A stretch of 64,000 bases of DNA from the NCBI GenBank assembly GCA_911728435.2, contig OU452213.1, positions 1,591,834-1,655,833 of the forward strand. Reading direction: 5' to 3'. This DNA is from Apoderus coryli. Lineage: Eukaryota > Arthropoda > Insecta > Coleoptera > Attelabidae. Positions 51,167-63,262 of this stretch are shown in pieces; position 1 is the first letter of the stretch; every line of letters starts with the position of its first letter. The notes beneath the pieces are model-generated. The model searched no databases. It saw nothing but the letters and a program-made list of their open reading frames with translations, and was not told the DNA's origin. Position numbers and translations under genes: made by a program.

Positions 51167-51876
51167 AAAAATCCTCTGATAATTTTAACTAGCTCTGAGG
51201 TTGGTTAGGTCCTACGTATATCCTGTGAACAGTTTGGAACTCATAATAAGAATGTAAGGCCGTGATTTTCAATTTTGTAAGCTACGTCAGAAGTTTAAAA
51301 CCTTCGGGATGCATAAATAATTCAATTATTATTATTATTAGATAGGTATTTAATATAGTTGTATAGAAAATGGCGTTTCCCATAATAGGTATTCCATTTT
51401 ATGTTTATATCTCATTACTTAAAGATTTGTTTATTATAGCCATTTAGAAATAATAATACAGACTTTAATAAATGCCTACGAAATGTGATTTGGACAAGAT
51501 AGAGCAGCGGTCAACACAACAGAACGCGCAGGCCAGCAAATAATGCATATACTGTACATAATATAGCCGAGCCAGAGCCCAAGCCAAGGCAAGCCATAGT
51601 TACACGTTTAAATTCTCATAAATTATGGCGGTTAACAATCTACCAAGTGACAGCTTGTTAAGTCCTAACCACAGGTTAGTTTATAATTAATGGCTTTCTT
51701 GTGGTTGTGGCAGTATGCGTCAAGAGGGGCCATGGGTAATTGTTCGGCGATATGTGTTTTATTTGTACAGAGTGGTTTCGGAATTATTAGGTAACTAGGA
51801 ATTGATTCAAATATACAACGTTTCTCGTAAAGGAGATGCAAAAGAAGCATACGTCCGAGAAAGCTTAAATTAAAAT
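51167..51876. other. Spacer between satellites
   Basis: ATT microsatellite near 51325. No gene recognised. Confidence 0.4.
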
Positions 51877-53420
51877 TCATAATATCATTGTCCTGCGAAA
51901 TTTCACGACCCCATTATTAGGAAAACAGATTTCAATTTTAATGCCTTGGTTTGGTATAGGACGCTATCATACAGGACCTAATCAAGACCTAAGAAACTAT
52001 CCTTAATGACCGTTTTGCAGCATGTCGTTTGGTATGCAAATAACCCTTCATAATATCATTGTCCTGCGTAAATATCACGACCCCATTATTAGGAAAACAG
52101 ATTTCACTTTTTTGGGGCCTTGTTTTGGTATAGGACACTGTCATACAGGACCTAATCAAGACCTTACAAACTATCCTTAATGAGGAAGCCACCGCATGTC
52201 GTTTGGCATGCAGATAGCCCTTCATAATATCATTGTCCTGTCTAAAATTCACAGCCCTTCAGGCAACGAAAAAATTTCAATTTTTTGAGGCTTTTGCTCG
52301 GTATTGGACGATAGAACGCTATCATTCAAGCCCTAAGAAACTATCTTTAATGACACTGCCTGCGCATGTCGTTTGGCATGCAAATAGCCCTTCATAATAT
52401 CATTGTCCTGTCTAAAATTCACAGCCCTTCAGGCAATGAAAAAATTTCAATTTTTTGATGCTTTTGCTCGGTATTGGACTATAGAACGCTCTCATTCAAG
52501 CCCTAAGAAACTATCCTTAATGACACTGCCTGCGCATGTCGTTTGGCATGCAAATAGCCCTTCATAATATCATTGTCCTGTCTAAAATTCACAGCCCTTC
52601 AGGCAATGAAAAAATTTCAATTTTTTGATGCTTTTGCTCGGTATTGGACTATAGAACGCTCTCATTCAAGCCCTAAGAAACTATCCTTAATGACACTGCC
52701 TGCGCATGTCGTTTGGCATGCAAATAGCCCTTCATAATATCATTGTCCTGTCTAAAATTCACAGCCCTTCAGACACAGAAAAAATTTCAATTTTTTGATG
52801 CTTTTGCTCGGTATTGGACTATAGAACGCTATCATTCAAGCCCTAAGAAACTATCCTTAATGACACTGCCTGCGCATGTCGTTTGGCATGCAAGTAGCCC
52901 TTCATAATATCATTGTCCTGTCTAAAATTCACAGCCCTTCAGGCAATGAAAAAATTTCAATTTTTTGATGCTTTTGCTCGGTATTGGACTATAGAACGCT
53001 ATCATTCAAGCCCTAAGAAACTATCCTTAATGACACTGCCTGCGCATGTCGTTTGGCATGCAAGTAGCCCTTCATAATATCATTGTCCTGTCTAAATTTC
53101 ACAACCCTTCAGGCACGGAAAAAATTTCAATTTTTTGATGCTTTTGCTCGGTATTGGACTATAGAACGCTATCATTCGAGCCCTAAGAAACTATCCTTAA
53201 TGACACTGCCTGCGCATGTCGTTTGGCATGCAGATAGCCCTTCATAATATGATTGTCCTGCGTAAATATCACGACCCCATTATTAGAGAACCAGATTTCA
53301 ATTTTTTGTGGCCTTGGTTTGGTATAGGACGCTATATACAGGACCTAATCAAGACCTAAGAAACTATCATTGCAGCATGCCGTTTGACATGCAGATAGCC
53401 CTTCATAATATGGGTTGTAT
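51877..53420 (+). repeat. Satellite, 170-bp units, nine to ten copies
   Basis: cttcataatatcattgtcct recurs at 52046, 52220, 52390, 52560, 52730, 52900, 53070, 53240 (T to G variant) and 53401, exactly 170 apart in the middle. Units carry actatccttaatgacactgc and gcatgtcgtttggcatgc. The end units (before 52220 and after 53240) belong to a second variant with ggtataggac and cctaatcaagacct. Partial reversed copies lie at 44.04 and 55.91 kb. Confidence 0.95.
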
Positions 53421-54690
53421 AGGTCCCGACATTGGCTAAAGTTAGAAGACAGACTGTATCGTAGAAATAAATAAAAATCTCATTACATATTATTTACATA
53501 TGGCGTTTTAGAAGCGTGTTAATAGGCACCAAATCACACCAAAATATACATACAACTCCCAGCCTATAAACACTTATATGTGTATGTTTTTGACATTTTT
53601 AAAATATTTATGGTACCGTTTATTATAACAAACAAGCATACCTATATATGATATATATTACAAGTTTATTTCTCTCATACACCATCCTCAGACACAAAAA
53701 TAAATATGGAGAAGAACGCTAGTGAGAGATTACCAACTACTTTCTTATATTTTTTTATTTTTCGTTTTTGTTTTGCGTCTTCTTCTTCTACTGCTTCGTA
53801 TATATTATGCTGCTTCTTTTTCCGTTTTTTTTTTATTGTTATTTGAGTTTGTTTTATTTTTTAAACACCCTATTGGGCAAAAGCGTAAAATTTATTTAAT
53901 GAACCGAAAAAACAATAATTCACAACAGTGTGTTCATAATTTATGTTGTGTTTTAACGTTTTGTTGGGTAGGAATTCGCCGAATTTTGTAATTACCGGGA
54001 GTGAATTTAAAGTTGACGTTAAATTGGACGAAAATTTTTGAATCATTTTAGTTGAATAATATTATTTTTAAAGCCCTATAAAATTCTTCTACAACAATTC
54101 TAAATTACGCTAGATACAACATAAAAAAAGAATAATAATAATGAAATGATTGTTATTATTATATTTCCTGTTCCACTACTATTATGAACAATTTCATGAC
54201 GATGAAGATTTCGTAGAAGGCATATTTGGAATATCTACAAGAAAACAAAATATAAAAAAAATAAAAAACCACAACCATCAGGTACGAAAACCGTCTGAAC
54301 ATCTGTTTTTGGACAAGTTTCTCTGACACTTTAATGATATCGTCGTCGTTTTCTCTCTACATTTTTATTTTATTTCGGCTGTTTTATATTATTAACCTAG
54401 GTATAACATTTATACAAGATGGACACGAGAAATAATTGGATTTGGTATTTTATTAAATTAATACGAGCGTACTTCGAAATATTAACGAAAAACACATTGT
54501 TTTTTTCATCATCATCAATCCCGCGTATATTGTGTTTAAGTTCGTTTCCATAAAAATGGTACAAACCACAACATCGATGTAATTAACTATCTTTAATAAC
54601 AATAATAAAAATGCGTGTGTAAATAGTACAAATACAAAACAGTAAAACAAAGTACATAAAAGTCACTTAAAACAGACTATAATATAACTT
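53421..54690. other. AT-rich spacer
   Basis: A pyrimidine-rich stretch (53740-53870) creates a hydrophobic open frame, but it is simple sequence. No gene recognised. Confidence 0.45.
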
Positions 54691-54694
54691 AAGA

Positions 54695-55500
54695 TTAACA
54701 AAGCACTAGAGTGTCATGTGGGACAATCTCAAGAAGTTGTTTTTTCACTTCAACTTTAAATTTATTGTTGTTTGTAATATCTTTTATCTGACGAGGGAGG
54801 TGATTATAGAACCTAACGGCCATAACCTGAAACTGTCGATCTGTCAAAGCTAATCTGTGCCGGGGCAGACGCAGGTTTTCTTATGCCGCGTTTCATAACA
54901 GTGTAGATCCTCATGACTTATTAAAGTATTGAGATTTTCCCTAATATAAAAAATGCATTGCCAAATATACAGAGCAGGAACTGTTAAAATGACGGGTTTG
55001 CATGGCTCTCTATATCCAGCTTTAACCATTACGCGTACAGCCGCCTTTTGAATTTTAAAGATAATTTGCCATTGCGGTGTCTTGCCCCAAAACAGAACGC
55101 TATAACTAATTAGGCCCTGAAAGTATCCCATATATGCGCAACGCAAGACTTCTTGTGAACATGTAGTCGATAGTTTTCGCAAGAGATAAACCACACTGGA
55201 CAATTTTTTGGCAAGGCAATCGATCTGATCTTTCCATGTCAATTTTGGGTCTACAACTTTTGCTAGTAAAATTTTTTCTTAGTGTAAAATCTATCCTCTC
55301 CGTTTTCGAGAAGTTAAGAGACAGTCCGTTAGAGGCAAACCAATTCTCAGCACATTTTAATTTCGTTTGGATTATGCCTGGTAAATTGTGGTGTCGTCTG
55401 CATACTGAATTACTTGAGTATCCCTCAAAAAAGATGATAAGTCGTTGACATATATAATAAATGAAAGTGGACCAAGAATTGAGTCCGGTTCTCACAGTTT
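54695..55500 (-). pseudogene. CR1/Jockey-like LINE 3' part
   Basis: Minus strand: DSILGPLSFIIYVNDL-like text at 55490-55440, a catalytic YADD region blurred by frameshifts (near 55400), then CAENWFASNGLSLNFSKTE, TWKDQIDCLAKKLSSVVYLL and RCAYMGYFQGLISYSVLFWG. The C-terminal residues end at a stop near 54695. At least two frameshifts and one stop. Relative of the LINE at 57.7-59.7 kb. Confidence 0.8.
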
Positions 55501-55909
55501 AATTAATTGCGTAGGGCCTCCTCTAAACAAAACACAATCTACGCCTGTGCTTAATTAGAGTTAATTAAAAATATGCAAAAGAAATCCGATTATCTCTTAC
55601 AGATATTTTTGGTATTCTTCCTGTATATAAATAAAAAAAAAGGAATACTTATCTTTGTAACGCGAGGGCATTCTTTAGCCTTGTTAACTTAATGTCATTT
55701 TAATTGGTGATTTTTTTTAATTAGTTTTATAAAATGTAAACGTTCTTCCTTTTCGTCTCTCTCTGTGTTCTTCATTTCCTTTTTCTTTTTTCCTCTTTTT
55801 TGGTTTTAATAAAAATTTAAATTAGTCATGTCCAACTAATTTATATTAGGTTAGGTAGATTGAGGTATACCGGGCGTCTCACTAAGGCTATCAACCGGCT
55901 ATAGTTTTT
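55501..55909. other. AT-rich spacer
   Basis: Pyrimidine-rich near 55740-55800. No gene. Confidence 0.35.
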
Positions 55910-56039
55910 TAGGTCTTGATTAGGTCCTGTATGATAGCGTCCTATACCAAACCAAGGCCCCAAAAAATTGAAATCTGGTTCCCTAATAATGGAGTCGTGA
56001 TATTTACGCAGGACAATGATATTATGAAGGGCTATCTGC
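55910..56039 (-). repeat. 170-bp satellite, single reversed copy
   Basis: aggtcttgattaggtcctgt through aggacaatgatattatgaag is the reverse complement of the edge-type variant of the 51.9-53.4 kb array. Confidence 0.88.
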
Positions 56040-57094
56040 TAACTGGTTATTTTGGAGCAAGGATCTAATTTTTTTAAGCATATATTGAACCTATTGTTCT
56101 ACATGTAGGTACTGATTATAGGTACCTTTCACTTGGCATGCGTGGTACCTGCGTTTATGTATAAATATAAAATGGGAAGCTCATATATAACAAAACAAAT
56201 TCGAATCTCGAATCCAATCTGAACATCGATAAATCAAAATCAAGCAGGCGTTTGTTTCGTTTATATGCGTATATATACTACCTTCCCTTGTTTATTTGTT
56301 TTATCAAAACATATAATAAATACGTATTATATATTATGACATTTGTATATACAAGGTTGTACGTATAGACAATTATACTCTTTAACATCCCCTTTAACTT
56401 TGTTGTTTCACCCTGTAGAAGAAAATATTAAATACCAAAGATTTAGGGCTTAATGTAAACTATTTACAGCATTATAATTTTGTTTTAAAATGCATTTAAT
56501 TCGTTTTATTGCCAATTTGATTGAACCGTTTAAGATAGACCCATCAAATATGGTATTTTTGGAATCTTTAATAATAAAATATAATATACAGGGTGTTCTA
56601 TTTAAAAAATACCACGTCACCTTACGTATCGCACTAATTACTTACTAACACATCATCACCGAAGCTTAATTATTGTTCAAATTACGAAAGATTTTATCCT
56701 ATTTACCATGTTTTCTCTACGCCGCTGCAGATATAGGTATAAGATCTCCACCTCTTATTTTTCGATAGGTATATAATAGTTAAAGCTAATAATATATGTG
56801 TAGAAACAAAATTAACTACCTGCTGTGATAATATTTCACAGAAACGCCTAATTTATCGGTTGATTTGTGGGCATCTTTATGTTATGGCTATTTAATTCTT
56901 TTTCCAGTTCTGTTCAACATTTATATTGTGTAAATGAGATATAAAACTGCTTTAAAATATTCTTGTTTCGACTCCAAACACTTATATATAATTGCTTGGT
57001 CTCAAATTACACGAAATCACGAGCATTTCGGTTTCTCAGTTGCAATATGCTCTCCTCAGGTGGTTTTTGATTTTGGAGGTTCCCAACTCAAAAT
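56040..57094. other. Spacer with one MITE-type end
   Basis: caccctgtag near 56409 and tatacagggtgttct near 56586 are isolated terminus-like motifs. No gene. Confidence 0.4.
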
Positions 57095-57690
57095 ACAGTG
57101 TTATTGGTTGATTAAACGTGTACGTTTAAAAAATAACCGGTTTATTTTGATACAAAATATCACCGTTTTAATTCAACGTTTTTAATACGAACATTTCTGG
57201 CCAAAATCTAACTTAAGAAAACTTTTAGGTTAATCTGACGTTGTTCTGAATGTTAAATTTATATTACAATACGTTATTTTAACATACTGTCTAACCATAT
57301 TCAGTTATTCACACGTTTTTTTGACGTTTTAATAGTATGTTAATAGGTCTACAAAAATTAATGTTTTTTATACGTTAAAACCAACGCATAATTAATTAGA
57401 GTAATTATCTTTATGTTAAAATAACGTACTAAGCGGATCGCATGTTTGACGTTTATCAATACGGGTTTTTTAACGTTTCTCGAAACCAATAAAACGTGTA
57501 GGAACAAACCTTTTGCTAGTGTACTCAATTTTCCAAATTCGACAGCGTAGGTGACTGTCACTGTCAGAACCAATACCATTTAAAAAACGCCGATTTATTA
57601 ACAGTGAGAAAAACGTATTAGAAAAAACCTACCTACATTGGTCATTTGTAATAGTGTAAAACACGTATTTTTAAAACGCTATTTTTACTA
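57095..57690. repeat. AACGT-dense repeat family, copy 3
   Basis: The left 130 bases match 15875-15990 in reverse complement (ggttgattaaacgtgtacgt, then tggccaaaatctaacttaag). The interior is rich in acgttt and aacgta words, as in the 24.3-kb copy. The terminal repeat seen there is not clear here. Confidence 0.6.
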
Positions 57691-57744
57691 ATAAAAATGT
57701 GGTTTGTTAAATCGCGGGGAGACGATCACTAACTCCATTTGATT

Positions 57745-59690
57745 TGATATTCGAAATACCTATTTTATTGCATTATACTAAACGAACATTACCATTACCA
57801 AAAAATGTTTACACAAGTCATATTAAATACTAAAATATTACAAAATACAATATAAAACATAGAAATGTATATAACTTAATCAAAACAGAAAGTCAGTGCT
57901 GAGGAATTCATCAATGGAGTAAAAAGCCTGATCAATTAAGTAGTTTTTCAATCTATTTTTGAACATTGCAAGGCTCAGTGTTTTCAAACTATCTGGCAAA
58001 TGATTATAGCATGTGGGACCATAATAATTCACAGAATTTCTGCTTCTACCCAACCTCATATATTCAGGAAGAATATCATTTTTATTTCTGGTATTGTGGT
58101 TGTGAACTTCATCATGCCTTATGTACAGATTGTAATTATTTTTCACATACATAATTGAATTGTAGATATAGAGACACGGGAGTGTAATTATTTTACATTC
58201 TTTAAATTTAGGTCTGACATCCTCTCTAAACTTTAAATCTGTCATTATTCGAACCACTCGTCGAATACCCGACTAGCATGACAAGAGTGTCCCCAAATTG
58301 ACAAAGCATATGAAGCCACACTGTGAAAAAGGCCATAATATGCTGATTTCAAAACATTAAAAGAGACTTCACCCTTCAAGCTTCGCAACATGAACACAAC
58401 CTTAGACAATTTGACAATGGTAACCTCGACATGACCTGCCCAGGTTAGCTTTTGGTCCAAAGTGACACCCAAAAACTTTACCAGACCATCAGAAGCAGCA
58501 ACATCCGTCTCATGTAATATAAATATTTTAGTAGCTGTTTTATTGGCATTCATACAGAGTTTGTTAGCTGCAAACCAGTCAGCAGCCCTTGACTGTGAAT
58601 TAATCATACTTGAGGCCAGAACATCACTCGACAGTTCAACATCGACAATAGTTGAATCGTCTGCAAACAATGTCGGGTCAGAGCATGGCAGATGTAGCGG
58701 TAAATCATTAATGAAAATCAAAAACAATAGAGGTCCGCGCACCGAGCCCTGTGGGACTCCACAAGAGCTCAACAAGGGCTGAGAAGACTTTGATTCAAAC
58801 ATCGTTACAACATTCCTACCAGTGAGATAGGAACTCAGCAAACGAATCGAATTCGCACTCATACCGTATCGCTCCAGTTTACCCAACAAGATATCGTGTA
58901 ACGCCTTTGTTAAATCAAGAAAAGAAGCCCCCACAAGCCTTCTACTCTCAAAAGCGGTTATAACGCTATTTATAAAGTTTTCTATAGCTGAAACGGTTTT
59001 AAGTTTCGGTCTAAATCCAAATTGTTTCGGAGAAAATAAATTATTTCTTTCAAAATAGTTGGCTAATTGTTTAAAGAGTATCTTTTCAAAAATTTTGCCT
59101 AGAACAGGCACTATAGAAATAGGGCGATAGTTGTTCAATTCATCTGGAGATCCTTTTTTTAAAAACGGTATAATTTTGCTAAATTTCAGACAACTCGGAA
59201 ACATACTGGATGAGATCGCCAAATTAATCAATATTGTCAATGGTATAATTATTATATCCTTAATATATTTAATGATTACGATATTTAAATCAAAAATGTC
59301 GTTCGAGCTTTTATTTTTAAAAGAGTTTATTATATCTCTCATCTCAATAAAATATATTTCCTTAAACTCAAAATTGCCAGGAATGTCAATAGACAACAAA
59401 TCCAGTGGACAGATATTTGAGGATAAGTCATGGGTTAAAGTTTCCGCAATACTGGTAAAATATGTATTGAAATCATCAGCAGTAAGATTTGTTAATGATT
59501 GTTGGGTAGCAGAACTATTCCTTTTATTGTTGATAATATCCCATGTAGCCCTGGTAATATTAGAACCATCTGCAATATACGTATCGTTCGCATTTTTTGC
59601 CATTTTAATACGAGATCTATACGAGTTACGATAAATTACGATTTAAATTATATTATTATTAAAATATATTCGATACTTAATATTGTATTT
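57745..59690 (-). pseudogene. CR1/Jockey-like LINE, 5' truncated, one frameshift
   Basis: The longest LINE here. Minus strand, from about 59690: the linker before the polymerase (NANDTYIADGSNITRATWDI), then SKIIPFLKKGSPDELNNYRP, FEKILFKQLANYFERNNLFS, QFGFRPKLKTVSAIENFINS, GASFLDLTKALHD, CGVPQGSVRGPLLFLIFIND, the catalytic LFADDSTIV, FLGVTLDQKLTWAGHVEV and YYGLFHSVASYALSIWG. Near 58255 a small deletion shifts the frame into VVRIMTDLKFREDVRPKFKE and a C-terminal domain ending at 57880. AATAAA on the minus strand near 57765 marks the 3' end. In the palm, FLDLTKALHD departs from the usual AFD. Confidence 0.92.
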
Positions 59691-60719
59691 TTGTCAGGGC
59701 CGCAATGAGAACTTTTTTCATTCTGTTCTATCGCCATCAATAGTGTTATAATTCACACAAGCACCATAAGAGTCATTATATTGAAATACAAATGTCATTA
59801 ATAAATAATTGTTAAACACACCGATCATCTGTCAGAATTCTTTTCAAGCTCTATTGTATATACGGCATCAAAAGAATGGACATGAAAAAAAAGGTGTTTC
59901 AATAATCTTGTTTTCGCTTCTTTTAAGTGTCCATTTCACACTGATTTCTTCTGTATAATATAATTATGTGAAAAGGCACACACTCAAAGAAAAAAAAAAG
60001 CATAAAACCATATACTTTTAGGTAGTTATAAAAATACTATTGTGCTTTGCTAAATATACAAGAAAAACACTCTTATTATTATTATATTATTATTACCAAA
60101 GTCAAGTCACCTGGGCATTGCATTTTTGGACGAACGACAGTCACTTATTTTCCCATTTAACCGATACTCAATGCTCAGCCGCCTATGTGATATTTTTCTT
60201 TACATTTCTATTGTGTCTCAATTTTGTTAACTACACGCTTATTTGGCAGCCGCAGGGGGGCGCCATTTCCAACAACAATACCGTAGATATACCTAATACA
60301 CATATATACATACGTTTATCTCGATGTTTTCGTGGAATTGATTTGTTTCGGTTAGGTATTCACATAAAATAATTTGTAACAAATCTATATTCCTGGAATG
60401 GTCCTCTTTCAATAGATCCCTATAAAATCAAGCTCCAACCTTCGTATAGGTACCCATTAATCCCTGATGCATTGATTTCTTGCTAATTCATCAACAAAAC
60501 ATTGCTGGTTTTTTTTACAGTAATAATGGCACAAAACTTTTTCGTTTTTGTTTTGTTGAAAATACATTTAATTTTTGAAAATGCCTTGTTTAATTGCAAA
60601 TTCTTATACAGGGTGTTGCCAAAATTTGTGAGCGAATTGGGAACATCTAATCATGAAAAAAAACCTAAATTGTAATTTTTTACCAATGAAATTACTTTAT
60701 TTTAAGTCATGTTTCAAAT
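59691..60719. other. AT-rich spacer
   Basis: A-runs near 59885 and 59990, TTATTA repeats near 60070, tatacagggtgttgcc near 60607. No gene recognised. Confidence 0.4.
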
Positions 60720-60933
60720 TTAACAATCCGTCAACTTCAGCAAACTATTCTTTCAATTTAACATTTACCAATTGTACTTTTCACAACTGTAGTTTTAAAT
60801 AAAAATGAATAATATTTGTTTGATTAAAACTAATACATTTTGTATTGAAAATTATTAAACGTCAGATTAACAATCAAATTTTTGATATCTACAAAGTAAA
60901 AAATTATCTTATCGAATACTCCTCGGGCCTTGA
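60720..60933 (+). repeat. Crypton 3' end, second copy (inverted to 4758-4971)
   Basis: Contains the last 27 or so codons of the Crypton frame (NNPSTSAN..., FTNCTFHNCSFK, stop) and its 3' untranslated sequence to cctcgggccttga. A few substitutions versus 4758-4971. The body of the recombinase gene is not present here. Confidence 0.85.
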
Positions 60934-61768
60934 AAAATACTCAAAATTTTGTCATAGAGAATCCTTCAAGCGAGTTGTTCAAGGCCTTGTTTTATAGGAA
61001 ACATATTTGAAGACTAGGCTTGCTTTGTGACATCAACTAACAACTTCAAAGTAGGCAGAGGCACAGATGCCTGTGTAAAACAATTAAAAAATCGTAGCCA
61101 TCCAAAGAAAATGACAAGTTACAGCCTACCACCTATATAACAAGGCATTTATTACATTGATTTATGGCCACAACTTAAAGCTATTGCCCATATAACTTTT
61201 AAGTAGATATTGTTTTTCTTATGGGTGATTTTTTTTAAATATAAACCCTCCCATCATAATATCATCAGAAGACCTAAAGATAAAACATATACCTATAATA
61301 TTATAAGGATGGAAGACGAAAAAAAAGAAGAACAACAAAACCATAACGAGGTATATTAAGGTATTGAAGTTGTGGAGAGTTTCTTGCTTATGCGAGAAAG
61401 GATGATGGTTTTTGTGATGGGCGCGCGCGATGTTGTTAAAATTTTAAGACACCATTTAGCATTTATATTGGTTCATCAATGTGTTCGTATTATTTTTTAT
61501 TTTATTTAATAGCTCTGCGTAAATAAATTATGTTATACCAGAGTCATCGGTATTATAACCAGCAGATTTTAATATACCGGGTTATTCAGGCTTTATGGTG
61601 CGAAATATTGTCGCCAAACTACTTGACTTTCAAAAAGTTTCATGGGTACTTTTTAAAATTGGTTTATTGCCCCTTCATCTAACACCCAAATGCAAAATTC
61701 AATTCTATTGTCAAAATCATTTCCAGAAAGCTTTGACAAAGCTGAATTTTAAAAGCATAAAATCTATG
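60934..61768. other. Spacer, no gene recognised
   Basis: The last 170 bases may be decayed continuation of the transposase fragment that follows; I cannot read protein there. Confidence 0.35.
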
Positions 61769-62095
61769 TTATCTAAGCACTCGTGAAATATTTGTCTGAC
61801 TAATATTGGTGTTTCCGGATATCTGATTTTGACTAATATTAGGATTTTCAATAACTGAACCGACTATAGCAAAAATAGTTTCGGAGACAGTTTTTCTTGT
61901 AACGTATTTCTTATAGCTAACACTTCCAGTTTCCTTAAACTGATTTAATAGTCTCTCAAAATCAGCTGGTCTTGGATGGATTCGTATGGGAAACCTTTGA
62001 GCATAAACTCGAGAAGCCAATAAAGAATTTGGATGACATTCTCCAAGGAACAATATCATAATCAATACGTTCTTCTTTTAAGTAAATAATCTTCA
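61769..62095 (-). pseudogene. Transposase N-terminal domain fragment
   Basis: Minus strand, 98 open codons: FLGECHPNSLLASRVYAQRF, IRIHPRPADFERLLNQFKET, VSYKKYVTRKTVSE, SVIENPNISQNQISGNTNIS and QTNISRVLR. This layout is the helix-turn-helix N-terminus of insect Tc1/mariner-type transposases (DUF4817-like). The catalytic domain is not recognisable downstream. It is a different family from the 20.4-kb copy. Confidence 0.7.
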
Positions 62096-62139
62096 TTTTA
62101 ACAAAGCAACACCAAAACTAACAATATTGTAATTCCAAG

Positions 62140-63262
62140 TTAGAGCTAAATTGCCGGTCTTGAGTGGTGTCCCGCAGGGGTCTGTACTGGGGTCATTGCT
62201 TTTTCTGGCATATATATCAGACTTAAGAAGAACCATCACGTCAAACATGAGCTTCTTTGCTGATGACACCAAATTGTTTTGTAACCCACTGCGAGACGAT
62301 AATGAATTCCAGATCGACATTGATGGGGTAGTGTCCTGGTCGGCGGTTTGGTTGATGAACTTGAATTTGGAGAAGTGTCAGGTACTACACATCGGAGCTA
62401 ATAATCCCAGGACTCAATATTTCATCAATGGAAATTACTGAAACTATACTTCTGGATAAATCCTGCGTCAAATTTAAACTAGCTAACTTTCTACACTTTG
62501 ATTTTATCACTTGTCCATACAAGGTTGATATTTTAGATATTTAGATGGAAATGCCGTTAAATCTGTAAATCAGCAGAAGGATCTTGGTGTCATAGTAACA
62601 GCGGATTTGAAGTGGGAGGCCCATATTTCCGCCACAGTGAAGAAAGCTAATTGACTGTGGTATCTGATACAGAGAGCTTTCAAATCGAGATCAAACTCTC
62701 TAATATTGCAATTGTATAAATCGTATGTCAGACCACTATTGGAATATGCCAACAGCGTTTGGTCCCCCTACTTCATTAAGGACATAGAGGCATTGGAAAG
62801 GGTTCAGAGGAGATTCACTCATGCACTTAGCCCCATATACCATATGAGGAGCGATTGAGGCTTTTAAATTTGACATGTCTCTATGATCGACGACAACGAG
62901 GCGATCTAATTCAAACATACAAGATACTTAGTGGCTACTACTCGGTGAATCTCGATGTAAGAAACTTGACAAGTAGAGATGTGCCAGACTTCCTCGGAAG
63001 AATTTTATAACAAACAGAGTTGTATATGCATGGAATTCATTACCTGAAGAGGTGATAATGGCGCAAACGGTTGACAGCTTTCAGAACACGCTGGACAATT
63101 ACATGGAGGACCATGGCGATCAGTTGGTCCACTACTGGCTATAGAAGATTAGTGAGGATGACATCAATATTTCAAAAACCTCAAATTAGGAACTGAGCAA
63201 CAGTTTCATCGGTTTTACCGTTTATTGTTTTACGACTAATAATAATAATAATAACACTGGTA
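62140..63262 (+). pseudogene. CR1-like LINE 3' part with internal insertion
   Basis: Starts in LSGVPQGSVLGSLLFLAYIS (62155), then SFFADDTKLF (catalytic FADD near 62260) and WLMNLNLEKCQVLHIG. About 100 unrelated bases (about 62440-62540) interrupt it. It resumes DGNAVKSVNQQKDLGVIVTA, DLKWEAHISATVKKAN, a stop, WYLIQRAFKSRSNSL and YVRPLLEYANSVWSPYF, with a further frameshift near 62850 and the C-terminal sequence ending near 63140. AATAATAAT tail at about 63238-63256. Confidence 0.88.

Noticed and set aside
28514..53420. Tandem arrays as CRISPR
   Set aside because: Units are 80-500 bp with no short identical repeats separated by unique spacers, and this is animal DNA.
43600..53420. One large inverted duplication around ems exon 4
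   Set aside because: Both reversed satellite pieces keep the order of the forward arrays; a single inversion would swap it.
53722..53991. Possible small membrane protein of 89 codons
   Set aside because: The hydrophobic run comes from a T-rich tract (Phe/Leu codons); no start context, homologue or exon borders to support it.
61595..61786. 63-codon open frame
   Set aside because: No motifs; it overlaps the decayed continuation of the opposite-strand transposase fragment.
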